From an uncultured Chlorobiaceae bacterium (GTDB lineage Bacteria; Bacteroidota; Chlorobiia; Chlorobiales; Chlorobiaceae), in NCBI GenBank assembly GCA_903942355.1, contig CAJAOR010000152.1, positions 1 through 37,980 of the forward strand: a DNA stretch of 37,980 nucleotides. Direction: 5' to 3'. Both the position numbers and the translations under genes were made by a program. Below, in pieces: positions 10,819-24,773 of the stretch. The notes under the pieces were generated by a model, which was not told where the DNA came from, ran no database searches, and saw nothing but the letters and a program-made list of their open reading frames with translations. Numbering within the stretch: position 1 is the stretch's first letter; every line of letters starts with the position of its first letter.

Positions 10819-12513
10819 ATGGACGGAACATTTTCACCAACCACGATAGCCGTTCTTTTTGCCGGAGGCTTGGCCCTTTTTCTCTATGGAATCAGGATGA
10901 TGAGCAGCGGCCTTAAAAAAGCCTCGGGCGAGCGGATGCGACGGATGATATCGAAGGTGACCGGAAACCGTTTCTACGGGCTGCTTGCAGGAGCATTTGC
11001 CACCATGGTTGTTCAGAGCAGCAGCACCATTATTGCGACGCTTGTAGGACTGGTGCAGTCCCGGCTTATGACCTACAGCCAGGCACTGGCCGTTATTCTT
11101 GGCGCTGAAATTGGCACAACCGCCATGGCCCAGCTTGTAGCCTTTAATTTACACGATTATGCCCTGATAATTTTTGCAGCTGGTTTTGCCTTGAATGCGC
11201 TTGGAAAATCGGAATCCCTGCGTTTTACCGGAGAGGCTCTCTCTGGGTTTGGTCTTCTTTTTTTTGGATTGAAGGTCATGTCGGAGGCGGTCGCACCCCT
11301 TGAAAGCTATACGCCATTCCTCTCTCTGTTGCGTTATCTCGACAATCCGTTTCTTGGTGTTGTTGCCGGGATGCTCCTGACCGCCCTGATGCACAGCAGC
11401 GCAGCATTTATCGGTATTCTCATAACGCTGGCCCTGCAGGGTGCGTTGAGCCTTGAGGCAGGAATTGCATTGCTGTATGGCGCCAATATCGGCACCTGTA
11501 TAACGGCTGTTCTGGCAAGCGCCGGAATGCAGCGTGCAGCAAAAAGGGTTGCACTGGCGCAGGTACTTTTTAATGTGGCTGGAGTGCTCCTGTTTTTTCC
11601 GTTCATTTCGCAGTTTGCGGAGCTTATCCGTATGCTCTCTCCTTCCGCAGAAGGCCTCGGAACGGGAAAGCTTGCTCTTGAGGTTCCGAGGCAGATCGCC
11701 AATGCTCACTCGATGCTCAATATTTTCATGGCGCTTTTTTTCCTTCCTTTTCTTTCGCTCTTCGATCGGGTGGTATATCGGCTGCTTCCGGATGATCCGG
11801 AAGAGACAAGACTCATTCCCGCCGTCTGGTACCTGAAGGAGTCTGCACTCTCAACACCTTTTCTGGCAATCAGCTATGTGAAGGCCGAGGTGGCAAGGAT
11901 GGGCAGCATTGCCGCCAAAATGGTGCACGCATCGCTCTACCCCTTTATCAGCAGTGATCCCGGTCATGACGAGGTTTTTCCAAAACTTTCGGTTATCAAG
12001 GGGATGAACATGAGAGAGGAAAAACTTGACTTTCTTGAACGCAGGATATCGGATTATCTCATTAAAATCAGCCACAGTGCGCAGAGTGAACGGTTATCGA
12101 AGGAGATTTTCGCTCTCATGAACATTGTCAAGGGCCTCGAATCGATCGGTGATGTTATTGAGACTATTGAAGCAAGACTTCTTGAAAAAAAACGGGGATT
12201 GGAGGGCGATCTGAGCCAGGAGGGGAAAGATGAACTCATGGAGATACATAAGCTGGTCTGCATGGAAATTGAACAGCTTGCCGATTCCCTTAAGAAGATG
12301 GACTCGCAGAAAGCCGAGGAACTTCTGCAGGGTGAGGATCGCTTTAAACGATTGGTGGCGAAAGCTGAAACCGCTCATCTAAAAAGAGTTTTCCTTCTCC
12401 CCGAAGCAGAACGAACCCATGATATTCATATGGAGATAATCAACTTGCTCGAACAGGTTCACCATTACTGCAAGAGTATTGCAGGATGCATTCCCGGTTC
12501 AGCAAGACTCTGA
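10819..12513 (+). CDS. Na/Pi cotransporter family protein with C-terminal PhoU-like region
   Basis: LFLYGIRMMSSGLKKASGERMRRMI, VVQSSSTIIATLVGLVQ, LMHSSAAFIGILITLA, GANIGTCITAVLAS repeats; helical C-terminus. Confidence 0.92.
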   Translation: MDGTFSPTTIAVLFAGGLALFLYGIRMMSSGLKKASGERMRRMISKVTGNRFYGLLAGAFATMVVQSSSTIIATLVGLVQSRLMTYSQALAVILGAEIGTTAMAQLVAFNLHDYALIIFAAGFALNALGKSESLRFTGEALSGFGLLFFGLKVMSEAVAPLESYTPFLSLLRYLDNPFLGVVAGMLLTALMHSSAAFIGILITLALQGALSLEAGIALLYGANIGTCITAVLASAGMQRAAKRVALAQVLFNVAGVLLFFPFISQFAELIRMLSPSAEGLGTGKLALEVPRQIANAHSMLNIFMALFFLPFLSLFDRVVYRLLPDDPEETRLIPAVWYLKESALSTPFLAISYVKAEVARMGSIAAKMVHASLYPFISSDPGHDEVFPKLSVIKGMNMREEKLDFLERRISDYLIKISHSAQSERLSKEIFALMNIVKGLESIGDVIETIEARLLEKKRGLEGDLSQEGKDELMEIHKLVCMEIEQLADSLKKMDSQKAEELLQGEDRFKRLVAKAETAHLKRVFLLPEAERTHDIHMEIINLLEQVHHYCKSIAGCIPGSARL

Positions 12514-12516
12514 CAG

Positions 12517-12548
12517 GTAAATTGTTTGCATTATTGCAGACAATTTAC
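12517..12548 (+). terminator. Terminator-like hairpin downstream of the Na/Pi cotransporter gene
   Basis: GTAAATTGT (12517-12525)/ACAATTTAC (12540-12548) perfect 9-bp inverted repeat extended by TGCA/TGCA; U-tract is weak. Confidence 0.5.
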
Positions 12549-12577
12549 TATTTAAGGCACAATAATTGTTCTTTCGT

Positions 12578-12834
12578 AGCTGGTGCCGGTTTAAAAGCCG
12601 GAGAATAGGGAATTACGTGAAAATCGTAAACTGTACCCGCAACTGTACAACGGTTAACCTGCCAAAAGCCATGCATGGCCACATGCACAAGTTTTTGTCG
12701 GTCGTTTCAGGTCACTGCACTGTTTTCTCTCCAAGGGAAAACTGCGGGAAGGCCTGTGACAGCATTCAGCCGTTATAGTCAGGAGACCTGCCAGTTATTT
12801 TTTGCATTACAAGATCGGACTACGGGTTATAGTC
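12578..12834 (+). promoter_or_regulatory. Cobalamin (AdoCbl/B12) riboswitch, including a putative P13/L13 hairpin
   Basis: Conserved GGTGCCGG...GCCGGAGAATAGGGAA...GTGAAAATCG...ACTGTACCCGCAACTGT core and B12 box GTCAGGAGACCTGCC (12778-12792), directly upstream of btuB. Confidence 0.96.
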
Positions 12835-13075
12835 AGGGCAAAGCTGTACCACTTTTGCATTGCTTTCCATTTGATCTTTTTGCACAGTATTTTTTGCGGG
12901 ATGTTGCAGAACCACCCGAAACATAGGGCTTTATTCCCGGTTTCGCGTTTCTGTTTTCCCCCGCCAAATCCTGTCGCTAAAAAATCAGCAGCACTGTTTT
13001 ATACCGTTACACGCAGCCTTTAGATAGCCCCTGTCAGTTTATGTATTTCTAAAACTGAAAACAGGTGAACAACAA

Positions 13076-17128
<4,053 letters not shown>

Positions 17129-17132
<4 letters not shown>

Positions 17133-18259
17133 CCACTCTTTATCATCATCAGCATGGTGGTGCGCATCTTAACCACGTGACGCAGGATGGCAAAGCGGTG
17201 CTTGATTTCAGCATCAATATCAGTCCGATCTCTCCTCCCATCGGTACTCTTTTGCTTGACAACTTTTCCCTCGAGAGCTATCCTTCGATTGATGGACGGG
17301 GCATAAAAGATTTTTACAAAGGAAAGCTTGGCCTGGATGGGACCATGGTGCTTCCGCTTAACGGGGCAATTGAAGGGATCTATCTGCTTCCAAGAGCCCT
17401 TGGGCTTCGCCGTATGCTGTTGCTCTCACCCTCCTTTTATGAGTACGAACGGGCAGGAAGGAGTGTCGGTGCAGAGATTACGTTTCTTCCTCTTGTTGCC
17501 GAAAACGGGTTTCAGTTACCCTCTATTGAGCAGTTGGCCGAAGCCCTGGAACATGCCGACGCCTTTGTTGTGGCCAATCCCAACAACCCCACAGGAACGG
17601 AGGTGCCGCCGGAAATTATTATGGCGCTCGCAAGCCGCTTTCCCGAGAAGTGGTTTATTCTTGATGAGGCATTCATACAGTTCACTCCCGCATTCCCCGA
17701 TAACTCCCTTATGCCGAAGGTGATGGCACTGAAAAATGTCATCGTGGTCCATTCACTCACCAAATTCTATGCGTTGCCGGGATTGCGTCTTGGAGCCATC
17801 ATTGCCCATCCGACTCTTATCCAGCGATTGCTTCACTACAAAGAGCCATGGACGGTCAATGCCATTGCCGAGTCGGTTGCCCCTTTACTGCTTGAGTTTG
17901 GCGCTTATGAAGATGAAGTGCGTACCATGGTTTTTTCCGAAAGGGAGAGGATAACGGCTTTGTTTTCTCAGATTGAAGGGATAAAACTTGTAGGGGGTGC
18001 AGCCAATTTTTTCCTGGCACAGTGGAATGGAGGCAGTCCGCTTTATGTTTTGCTCTCATGGCTTGCCGAGCGTCAGCTCCATGTCAGGGATTGCCGGAAC
18101 TTCACCGGCCTTGAGGAGAACTATTTCCGCTTTGCCATCAGGCGACCTGTTGAGAATGATCGTCTTCTTTCTGCACTGCGCATGGCGATGCTCTCCTTAT
18201 CTGACCCGTCGCAAATAAACCTCTTGCCGGAAGACTTCAGCCCACAATCCTCTAACTGA
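17129..18259 (+). CDS. cobD: L-threonine-O-3-phosphate decarboxylase-like class I/II aminotransferase (CobD)
   Basis: [58 protein letters not shown]-lysine motif; ATGA overlap with cobQ. Confidence 0.92.
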
Positions 18260-18265
18260 GCGAAA

Positions 18266-19222
18266 ATGATTCCTGCTGACGCTCTTCTTCTGGCAGCATT
18301 CGTGCTGGACCTCATTGCCGGTGATCCGAGTTGGATACCTCATCCGGTCAAAGGAATCGGCTGGCTTGCCTTGCAGAGCGAGGTACTGCTGAGGCACACC
18401 ACCTTGCCGCTTCGGCTGGCGGGCATTCTTGCCGTTCTGATTGTTGTTGGAGGTTCTGCCGGAGTTGCCTGGTTACTCATTGCGCTGGCGGCGAAGCTGC
18501 ATCCGTGGGCAGGGATGGCCGTGACCGCCTATCTTCTATACAGTTGCTTTGCCGTGAAAGATCTTGGTGACCATGCAGGAGCCGTGCAGAGGGCGCTTGA
18601 TACCGGTGATATTGAGCTGGCCCGACAGAAGGTCTCCTTTATCGTCGGTCGAGATACGGCTGCCTTGACGCCGGCGGGTATAGCACTTGCTGCAACGGAG
18701 AGCGTTGCGGAGAACAGTGTTGACGGTGTTACTGCACCCCTTTTCTATGCACTCATCTTCGGACCTGTTGGCGCCATTGCCTACAAGGCCATCAACACCC
18801 TCGACTCCACTTTCGGGTACAAGAATGAACGCTATCTGGAGTTTGGCTGGGCTGCGGCAAAGCTTGACGATTTTGCAAACTATCTACCGGCAAGGGTGAC
18901 GGTTATTGCCATAGCGCTGGCTGCGGTAGTCAGTAACCTGAGATTTTTTGATATCTTTCAAGCTGTCCGTCAGGGGGCGCGGCTTCATGCAAGCCCCAAT
19001 GCCGGATATCCTGAATGCGCTTTTGCCGGTGCGCTAGGCGTCACCTTCGGAGGCGAAAGAAGTTATGGCGGAGAATTTCACAACGCACCACTGCTTGGCA
19101 TCAGGGCGGGGGAGTGTTCGTCACTCACCATCCGGCAAAGTGTGAGGCTGATGCGCCTGACTGCTCTACTCTTTCTTGTAACGGGCATCGGGGTCGGAAT
19201 ATTATGGCAACTGCTATGGTGA
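18266..19222 (+). CDS. cbiB: Adenosylcobinamide-phosphate synthase (CbiB)
   Basis: LDLIAGDPSWIPHPVKGIGWL, SFIVGRDTAALTPAGIALAATESVAENSVDGVTAPLFYALIFGPVGAIAYKAINTLDSTFGYKNERY. Confidence 0.96.
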   Translation: MIPADALLLAAFVLDLIAGDPSWIPHPVKGIGWLALQSEVLLRHTTLPLRLAGILAVLIVVGGSAGVAWLLIALAAKLHPWAGMAVTAYLLYSCFAVKDLGDHAGAVQRALDTGDIELARQKVSFIVGRDTAALTPAGIALAATESVAENSVDGVTAPLFYALIFGPVGAIAYKAINTLDSTFGYKNERYLEFGWAAAKLDDFANYLPARVTVIAIALAAVVSNLRFFDIFQAVRQGARLHASPNAGYPECAFAGALGVTFGGERSYGGEFHNAPLLGIRAGECSSLTIRQSVRLMRLTALLFLVTGIGVGILWQLLW

Positions 19223-19223
19223 A

Positions 19224-19769
19224 TTGAAAAAAAATAATGTCATGAAACAACAAAGAGTCCTCCTCTTCACTGGAAACGGCAAGGGAAAAAGCACTGCCGC
19301 ATTCGGGATGCTTGCAAGGGCATTGGGCCACGGTATGCGTGCCAGAGTGATCCAGTTTGTCAAGTCTGACAATTCCGTTGGTGAACAGAAATTTTTCAGC
19401 CAGCTTGACGGAGTAGAGTGGGAGCAGTTCGGAGAAGGATTTCTTCCGAGAGATCCGGCAAGCCCAGGCATGGAGCTGCACCGTATCGCGGCTGGCAAAG
19501 GGCTTAAAGCGGCCATTTCGGCGATTCATTCGCCCGATTACGATTTCGTGCTGCTCGATGAACTCTGTTTTGCCCTTGGCCAGGAGCTCATCCCTCTTGA
19601 TCCTCTGCTTGAGGCGCTCCGTTCGACGGGTGAGGGCAAGATTGTGGTGATGACAGGCCGGAATGCTCCTGAGGCGCTTGTTGCCGTGGCTGATACGGTT
19701 ACCGAGATGAAGATGGTCAAACACGGTTATGAGCAGGGTATTGCGGCACAAAAGGGTGTTGAAAACTGA
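19224..19769 (+). CDS. cobO: Cob(I)alamin adenosyltransferase, CobO/BtuR type
   Basis: LLFTGNGKGKSTAAFGMLARALGHGMRARVIQFVK P-loop; DYDFVLLDELCFAL; VMTGRNAPEALVAVADTVTEMK. Confidence 0.95.
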   Translation: MKKNNVMKQQRVLLFTGNGKGKSTAAFGMLARALGHGMRARVIQFVKSDNSVGEQKFFSQLDGVEWEQFGEGFLPRDPASPGMELHRIAAGKGLKAAISAIHSPDYDFVLLDELCFALGQELIPLDPLLEALRSTGEGKIVVMTGRNAPEALVAVADTVTEMKMVKHGYEQGIAAQKGVEN

Positions 19770-20806
19770 TGGGCATGAAAGGTTCAGCGATATGTACCGA
19801 TAACAGCTTTACCGGTAAACGCAAGGTCAAGAGCGGGTTGAGGATTGCTCTCTTTCTTGCCTTATTCCCTCTGCTGCTTGCACTCTCCCTGCTTCTCGGT
19901 CCATCGGGTATCGGCATTCCTGATATGCAGTCGCCATCGGGAAGTGCAATTCTTTCGCTGCGGTTCAGCCGTCTTTTGATGGGTATGATGACCGGTGCAG
20001 CGCTCTCGGCATCCGGTGTTGTTTTTCAGGCGCTTTTGCGCAATCCTTTGGCCGAGCCTTATGTTCTTGGTGTGAGCGGCGGGGCTGGTCTCGGAGCCAC
20101 CCTCACCATTCTTGCCGGGTCGGGAGTGCTTGCCACCTTCGGCTTGCCGGTTGTGGCCTTTGTTTCCGCTGTTCTGACGCTGATGGTGGTCTATGGCATT
20201 GCAAGCCAGGGATCAAGTGGCCAGCCATCGGTATACAGCCTGATTCTCAGCGGTGTTATCGTCAGCTCAATCTGCTCAAGCATTGTCATGTTTCTGGTCT
20301 CTACGGCAAGTGTTGAAGGGATGCACAATGTGATCTGGTGGATGCTTGGCAGCCTGCAGCCGGTCACCGCTAGCCAGCAGATCCTCTCCTCCGGACTTAT
20401 TATTACAGGCCTTGGCGGAATCTGGCTCCTCTCTCCGCAACTCAACGCCCTTGCGCTTGGGCGCGAGATGGCCCATTACCAGGGATTGCGTGCCGATTTT
20501 GTTATTGTTATCGGTCTTCTTCTTGCAACGCTTCTTGCCGCAACAGCAGTCTCTCTTTCCGGCATGATCGGCTTTGTCGGCCTCATCGTGCCCCATGTCA
20601 TGCGTGCCCTTTTCGGGCCGGATCACCGCAAGCTTGTGCCTCTGGCCGCTCTTGGCGGGGGAACCTTTCTTGTCTTGTGCGATGCCGTGGCCCGCACCCT
20701 GCTTGCTCCGGTTGAGATACCGGTCGGCGTTGTGACCGCCCTTGCCGGGGGGCCCTTTTTTCTCATTATTCTCCAGCGGAGAATGCAACAGGCCTGGATA
20801 GCATAA
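19769..20806 (+). CDS. btuC: FecCD/BtuC-family ABC transporter permease
   Basis: RLLMGMMTGAALSASGVVFQALLRNPLAEPYVLGVSGGAGLGA; GFVGLIVPHVMRALFGPDHRKLVPLAALGGG. Confidence 0.92.
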   Translation: MGMKGSAICTDNSFTGKRKVKSGLRIALFLALFPLLLALSLLLGPSGIGIPDMQSPSGSAILSLRFSRLLMGMMTGAALSASGVVFQALLRNPLAEPYVLGVSGGAGLGATLTILAGSGVLATFGLPVVAFVSAVLTLMVVYGIASQGSSGQPSVYSLILSGVIVSSICSSIVMFLVSTASVEGMHNVIWWMLGSLQPVTASQQILSSGLIITGLGGIWLLSPQLNALALGREMAHYQGLRADFVIVIGLLLATLLAATAVSLSGMIGFVGLIVPHVMRALFGPDHRKLVPLAALGGGTFLVLCDAVARTLLAPVEIPVGVVTALAGGPFFLIILQRRMQQAWIA

Positions 20807-20809
20807 CAC

Positions 20810-22075
20810 ATGGAACAGGACGCCTTGACATTCAAAAATGTCTCCGCCGGATACAAGCAGAGACGGGTGCTCGACAGCGTGAGCTTCACCGTAAGGGAGG
20901 GGGAGTTTGTCTCGCTTATCGGCCCGAATGGCTGCGGCAAAAGCACCCTGCTGAAAACCGCTGCAGCACTCCTGAAACCTCTGTCAGGTACGGTTGAGCT
21001 TTTTGGACATGATGTCCAGCACATCAAGCCTGCCGTTCGGGCATCACTGCTTGGTGTTCTTCCCCAGAAGATCGATTCACCAATGGCCTTTACCGTCAGC
21101 CAGATTGTGATGAACGGCCGCATCAGCTCAATGGGGCGCTGGGGAACCCCCTCTTCGCTCGATCACGACCTTGTCGAGCGCTCCATGATCTATACCGATG
21201 TACTTGCTTTGCGCGATCGCTTCTTTACCGAGTTGAGCGGAGGAGAGCAGCAGCGCGTTGCCCTCGCGATGGTGCTTGCGCAGGAGCCGAAAATCATCAT
21301 GCTCGACGAATCGATCTCTCATCTCGATATCAACCATCGCCAGGAGGTGCTCCAGATTCTGATGAACCTCAACCGCGAAAAAAAGATGACCATTCTGCTG
21401 GTGAGCCATGACCTGACACTCTCTGCCGGTATCTCAGACCGTTTTCTGCTGATGGAAGCCGGTACCCTCGTAAAAGCCGGAACGCCCGCGGAGGTGCTGG
21501 AGCCAGAACTGCTGAGCCGGGTCTACAATTGCGATTTAACTGTCCAGCAGGATCCCTATACCGGTTATCTCCAGGTATCGGGAGCGATTGACAGTCTCAG
21601 GCGACGCAGGAAGCTGGAGAAAAGTGTTCATGTTATAGCCGGCGGGGGAAGCGGCATTGAGCTTTACCGCAGGCTCCTCATTGAGGGGTACGAGGTGACC
21701 ACCGGCGTTTTGAACCGCCTTGATTCTGATGCGGAAGCCGCAAGGGCTCTCAACATTCCGGCGGTACTTGAACAGCCATTTTCGCCGGTCGGCGCCGATG
21801 CCATTGCTCAAGCGATGGAGATGATCACCAATGCTGACGCAGTGGTTCTCAGTCAGGTGCCTTTCGGCTCCGGAAACCTGGTCAACCTTGAGCTTGCCGA
21901 AGAGGCCCTCAAAAGAGGCAAAACAGTTTTGCTGGCCTCCGGAATCGGTGAAAGAGACTATACTGAAGGTAAATTGGCAGTTGATTTTGCCGCCCGGCTG
22001 AAGCATGCCGGGGCTCTCAACTGGAACACCATTCATGAGCTGATGATCCAGCTCCAGCAACCATCACACTCATGA
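20810..22075 (+). CDS. btuD: BtuD-like ABC transporter ATPase with an additional ~155-aa C-terminal Rossmann-like domain
   Basis: Walker [13 protein letters not shown], signature [28 protein letters not shown]-terminal [33 protein letters not shown]... beyond the ABC domain. Confidence 0.9.
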   Translation: MEQDALTFKNVSAGYKQRRVLDSVSFTVREGEFVSLIGPNGCGKSTLLKTAAALLKPLSGTVELFGHDVQHIKPAVRASLLGVLPQKIDSPMAFTVSQIVMNGRISSMGRWGTPSSLDHDLVERSMIYTDVLALRDRFFTELSGGEQQRVALAMVLAQEPKIIMLDESISHLDINHRQEVLQILMNLNREKKMTILLVSHDLTLSAGISDRFLLMEAGTLVKAGTPAEVLEPELLSRVYNCDLTVQQDPYTGYLQVSGAIDSLRRRRKLEKSVHVIAGGGSGIELYRRLLIEGYEVTTGVLNRLDSDAEAARALNIPAVLEQPFSPVGADAIAQAMEMITNADAVVLSQVPFGSGNLVNLELAEEALKRGKTVLLASGIGERDYTEGKLAVDFAARLKHAGALNWNTIHELMIQLQQPSHS

Positions 22076-22902
22076 CCGCCATGATCTGCAAACAGCAATT
22101 TCCCTTTCGTTTCGGCACAAGTTCCTATATCATTCCCGCCGATATCATGCCAAATATTGAGTTTCTCAAGGACAAGGTGGATGATGTCGAGCTGGTACTC
22201 TTCGAGTCGGATGAGTTCAGCAACCTGCCCTCTCCTGAAGATATGCAGAAACTTGCGGAGATGGCCGAAGAGTGGGCGCTGACCTACTCGGTGCACTTGC
22301 CGCTCGACGTCTATTTCGGCCATCCTGACCGTGGAGAGCGGGAGCGCTCCGTCGGCAAATGCCTCAGAATTATCGAGCTGACCCGCGATCTGCCGAAATC
22401 AGCCTACGTCATGCACTTCGAAGCGGGCCCGGGTGTTGATATCAATGCTTTTTCGAAGGATGAAAACAGACTGTTTACGGAGGCGTTGCGTGACTCTGTT
22501 GCAATGCTTCTGAAGGGTAGCGCTGTACCGGCATCAGCATTCTGTGCAGAAAATCTCAACTACCCCTTCGAGCTTGTCTGGCCTGTGGTCGAAGAGTTTG
22601 GCCTCTCTGTCACGCTTGATGTTGGCCATCTTGAGTACTACGGCTTTCCCACCGGAGAGTATCTGGAGCGTTACCTGCCTCATGCCAAGGTGCTGCACAT
22701 GCATGGCACCCTTAATGGAAAAGATCATAATTCCCTCGCCTTCATGAAGCCGGAAGCGCTTGATCTGGTAATGAAAGCACTCACGGATATCCCTGTTCCA
22801 GACCGGGTTTTTACCCTTGAAATTTTTTCAGAGGAAGATTTCAATTCCTCGTCCAGGGTGATGGAACGTTATATTTCCAGCTTGACTATTGAAATCCAAT
22901 GA
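22072..22902 (+). CDS. cbiR: TIM-barrel (AP endonuclease 2-like) protein, probable CbiR-type cobamide phosphodiesterase
   Basis: [90 protein letters not shown]; 4-bp overlaps with both neighbours in the cobamide operon. Confidence 0.7.
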   Translation: MTAMICKQQFPFRFGTSSYIIPADIMPNIEFLKDKVDDVELVLFESDEFSNLPSPEDMQKLAEMAEEWALTYSVHLPLDVYFGHPDRGERERSVGKCLRIIELTRDLPKSAYVMHFEAGPGVDINAFSKDENRLFTEALRDSVAMLLKGSAVPASAFCAENLNYPFELVWPVVEEFGLSVTLDVGHLEYYGFPTGEYLERYLPHAKVLHMHGTLNGKDHNSLAFMKPEALDLVMKALTDIPVPDRVFTLEIFSEEDFNSSSRVMERYISSLTIEIQ

Positions 22903-24095
22903 TCCTTCTACCTCGTCCGCGTCCTGATTTCTCGCTGTTGCCGCTTCCAGCCATTTATTTCGGTCCGGGGCGGTTTTCCATGTTGGCCGAACTTGCCGGA
23001 ACCTTCGGCAAAAATATTCTGGTAGTTACCGGAAGCCATGCCCTGCAGCGGTCAGGACGACTGGCGGAGCTGACGGATGGGCTCCAATCCGCCGGAATGC
23101 GTTCTGCTTATTTGGTCGTTGACCGTGAGCCCTCTCCGGAACTTGTTGACGGTGCTGTTTCGCAGTACAGGAGACTTGCTATTGATGTTGTTCTTGCTGT
23201 TGGCGGCGGCAGTGTGCTTGATGCCGGGAAGGCTATTTCAGCCATGTTGCGTTATGATTTGCCGGTCGAGCGCTTTATTGAGGGGCAGGAAGGCTTCATG
23301 CCGCATGACGGGCGGAAGGTTCCTTTTATTGCTGTTCCAACAACCTCCGGGACCGGCAGCGAGGTGACGAATAATGCGGTCATCAGCCGGGTTGGCCGGA
23401 GCGGTTTCAAGCGCTCCCTTCGTCATGCAGCGTTTGTGCCCGATATTGCCCTCATCGATCCGGAACTTATGGTGACCGTTTTACCGGAACTGACGGCGAC
23501 ATCAGGCATGGACGCCTGTACCCAGCTTCTTGAAGCTTTCACGTCGCCTTTTGCAACGCCCTATACCGATGCCCTCTCTTGCAGCGGGCTTGAACACTTC
23601 AGCCGATCCTTTCTTTCTGCATGCACTGACCGTTCCGCTGACAGCGATGTGCGGGGCGATATTGCCTATGCCGCACTGATGTCGGGTATTGCGCTTGCAA
23701 ATGCCGGTCTCGGGATTGTTCACGGTTTTGCCTCATCGGTAGGCGGTTTGATCGACATACCGCATGGTACACTTTGCGCAACGCTGCTTGCCGAAGCAAC
23801 CAGCGAAAATATCGCCCGACTCCGCTCCATTGATAGCGGCCATCCGGCGTTGCTAAAATATGCAAAGGCAGGTGCCATTCTCTCGGGTGTTGATTCCGAG
23901 GAAGTTCATGCAGGATGCGAACGGCTGGTTGATACGCTTGAGGCATGGCAGGAACAGCTCTCTTTTCCCCAGTTGCGCAGTTACGGGCTCTTTGCTGGAG
24001 ATCTTGATGGTATAGTCACCGCTACCCGCAGCAAAAGCAATGCTGTTCAGCTTGACGAAGCTGCCATGAAACGGATTCTCTCAAAGCGCTGGTAA
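22899..24095 (+). CDS. Iron-containing (group III) alcohol dehydrogenase
   Basis: [103 protein letters not shown]. Confidence 0.92.
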   Translation: MILLPRPRPDFSLLPLPAIYFGPGRFSMLAELAGTFGKNILVVTGSHALQRSGRLAELTDGLQSAGMRSAYLVVDREPSPELVDGAVSQYRRLAIDVVLAVGGGSVLDAGKAISAMLRYDLPVERFIEGQEGFMPHDGRKVPFIAVPTTSGTGSEVTNNAVISRVGRSGFKRSLRHAAFVPDIALIDPELMVTVLPELTATSGMDACTQLLEAFTSPFATPYTDALSCSGLEHFSRSFLSACTDRSADSDVRGDIAYAALMSGIALANAGLGIVHGFASSVGGLIDIPHGTLCATLLAEATSENIARLRSIDSGHPALLKYAKAGAILSGVDSEEVHAGCERLVDTLEAWQEQLSFPQLRSYGLFAGDLDGIVTATRSKSNAVQLDEAAMKRILSKRW

Positions 24096-24101
24096 AGTGC
24101 A

Positions 24102-24587
24102 TCATGTTCTGGTGGTCCACCAGTCATCCCCATAGCTGTAGAAAAGCTCCTCACCCTTGCTGATATTGCGCAAGGCATAGAGGACAAGTTCCACTCCGAG
24201 TGCGCTCTGTTCGCGATAGTAGGCGACGTTGGGCGTCGCAGAGTGGTTAAAGAGCATGCCGTTGCCCATCACCACAAGGCGGGCGCTTTCCGTGCTCCCG
24301 TAAAAGACATAGTTCAGCAGTTCACCCCCGATGTCCTTATCGGTCACCTCAAGGGCAGGACAGCGCTCGATAATGTCACCCTCACTGATCTTTTTCAGAG
24401 CAAAAGCCCCCCGTCCGCTCACGGTTGATGCCCCGATCGTGACCAGTTCACCCTCTCCTGCCGAAGCTTTTTTTGCAAGGAAAAGGCCGATTGCAATACC
24501 GGCTATGATGCCGACAATGAGCACAACAGGGATGAGAAGGAAGAGGTTGAGCTCCATAGGGTCATTGCGGTTGGAAAGAGAAAACAT
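24102..24587 (-). CDS. Membrane-anchored SET-domain protein
   Basis: N-terminal TM LFLLIPVVLIVGIIAGIAIGLFLA followed by SET-like VSGRGAFALKKISEGDIIE...NGMLFNHSATPNVAYY...ALRNISKGEELFYSYGDDWW. Confidence 0.85.
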   Translation of the reverse strand: MFSLSNRNDPMELNLFLLIPVVLIVGIIAGIAIGLFLAKKASAGEGELVTIGASTVSGRGAFALKKISEGDIIERCPALEVTDKDIGGELLNYVFYGSTESARLVVMGNGMLFNHSATPNVAYYREQSALGVELVLYALRNISKGEELFYSYGDDWWTTRT

Positions 24588-24713
24588 GCCTGAGCTTAAG
24601 CGACTCGGCAGATGGCGATTTTAGGGAAAATAATAACTTTTAAGGCTTTGCAAGAGCGTTCGGTATAAAATTTTGAAGCGTTTATATACCCGGTATGGAA
24701 GTCGATTGCTTGA

Positions 24714-24750
24714 ATAAAAAAAGGCCAAAAGCTTTTCTGCTTCTGGCCTT
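24714..24750 (-). terminator. Rho-independent terminator of the first tandem beta-barrel gene
   Basis: AAGGCCAAAAGC (24721-24732)/GCTTCTGGCCTT (24739-24750) stem with T-tract on the - strand. Confidence 0.8.
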
Positions 24751-24773
24751 GATTTCAGCATATGTCAAAGAAT

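Noticed and set aside
11149-11709. 186-aa - strand ORF opposite the Na/Pi cotransporter
   Set aside because: Low-complexity K/R/Q-rich shadow translation with no family resemblance.
12566-12926. Small + ORFs (12566..12778, 12675..12926) over the riboswitch
   Set aside because: They lie on the conserved cobalamin riboswitch structure, which explains the sequence better than coding.
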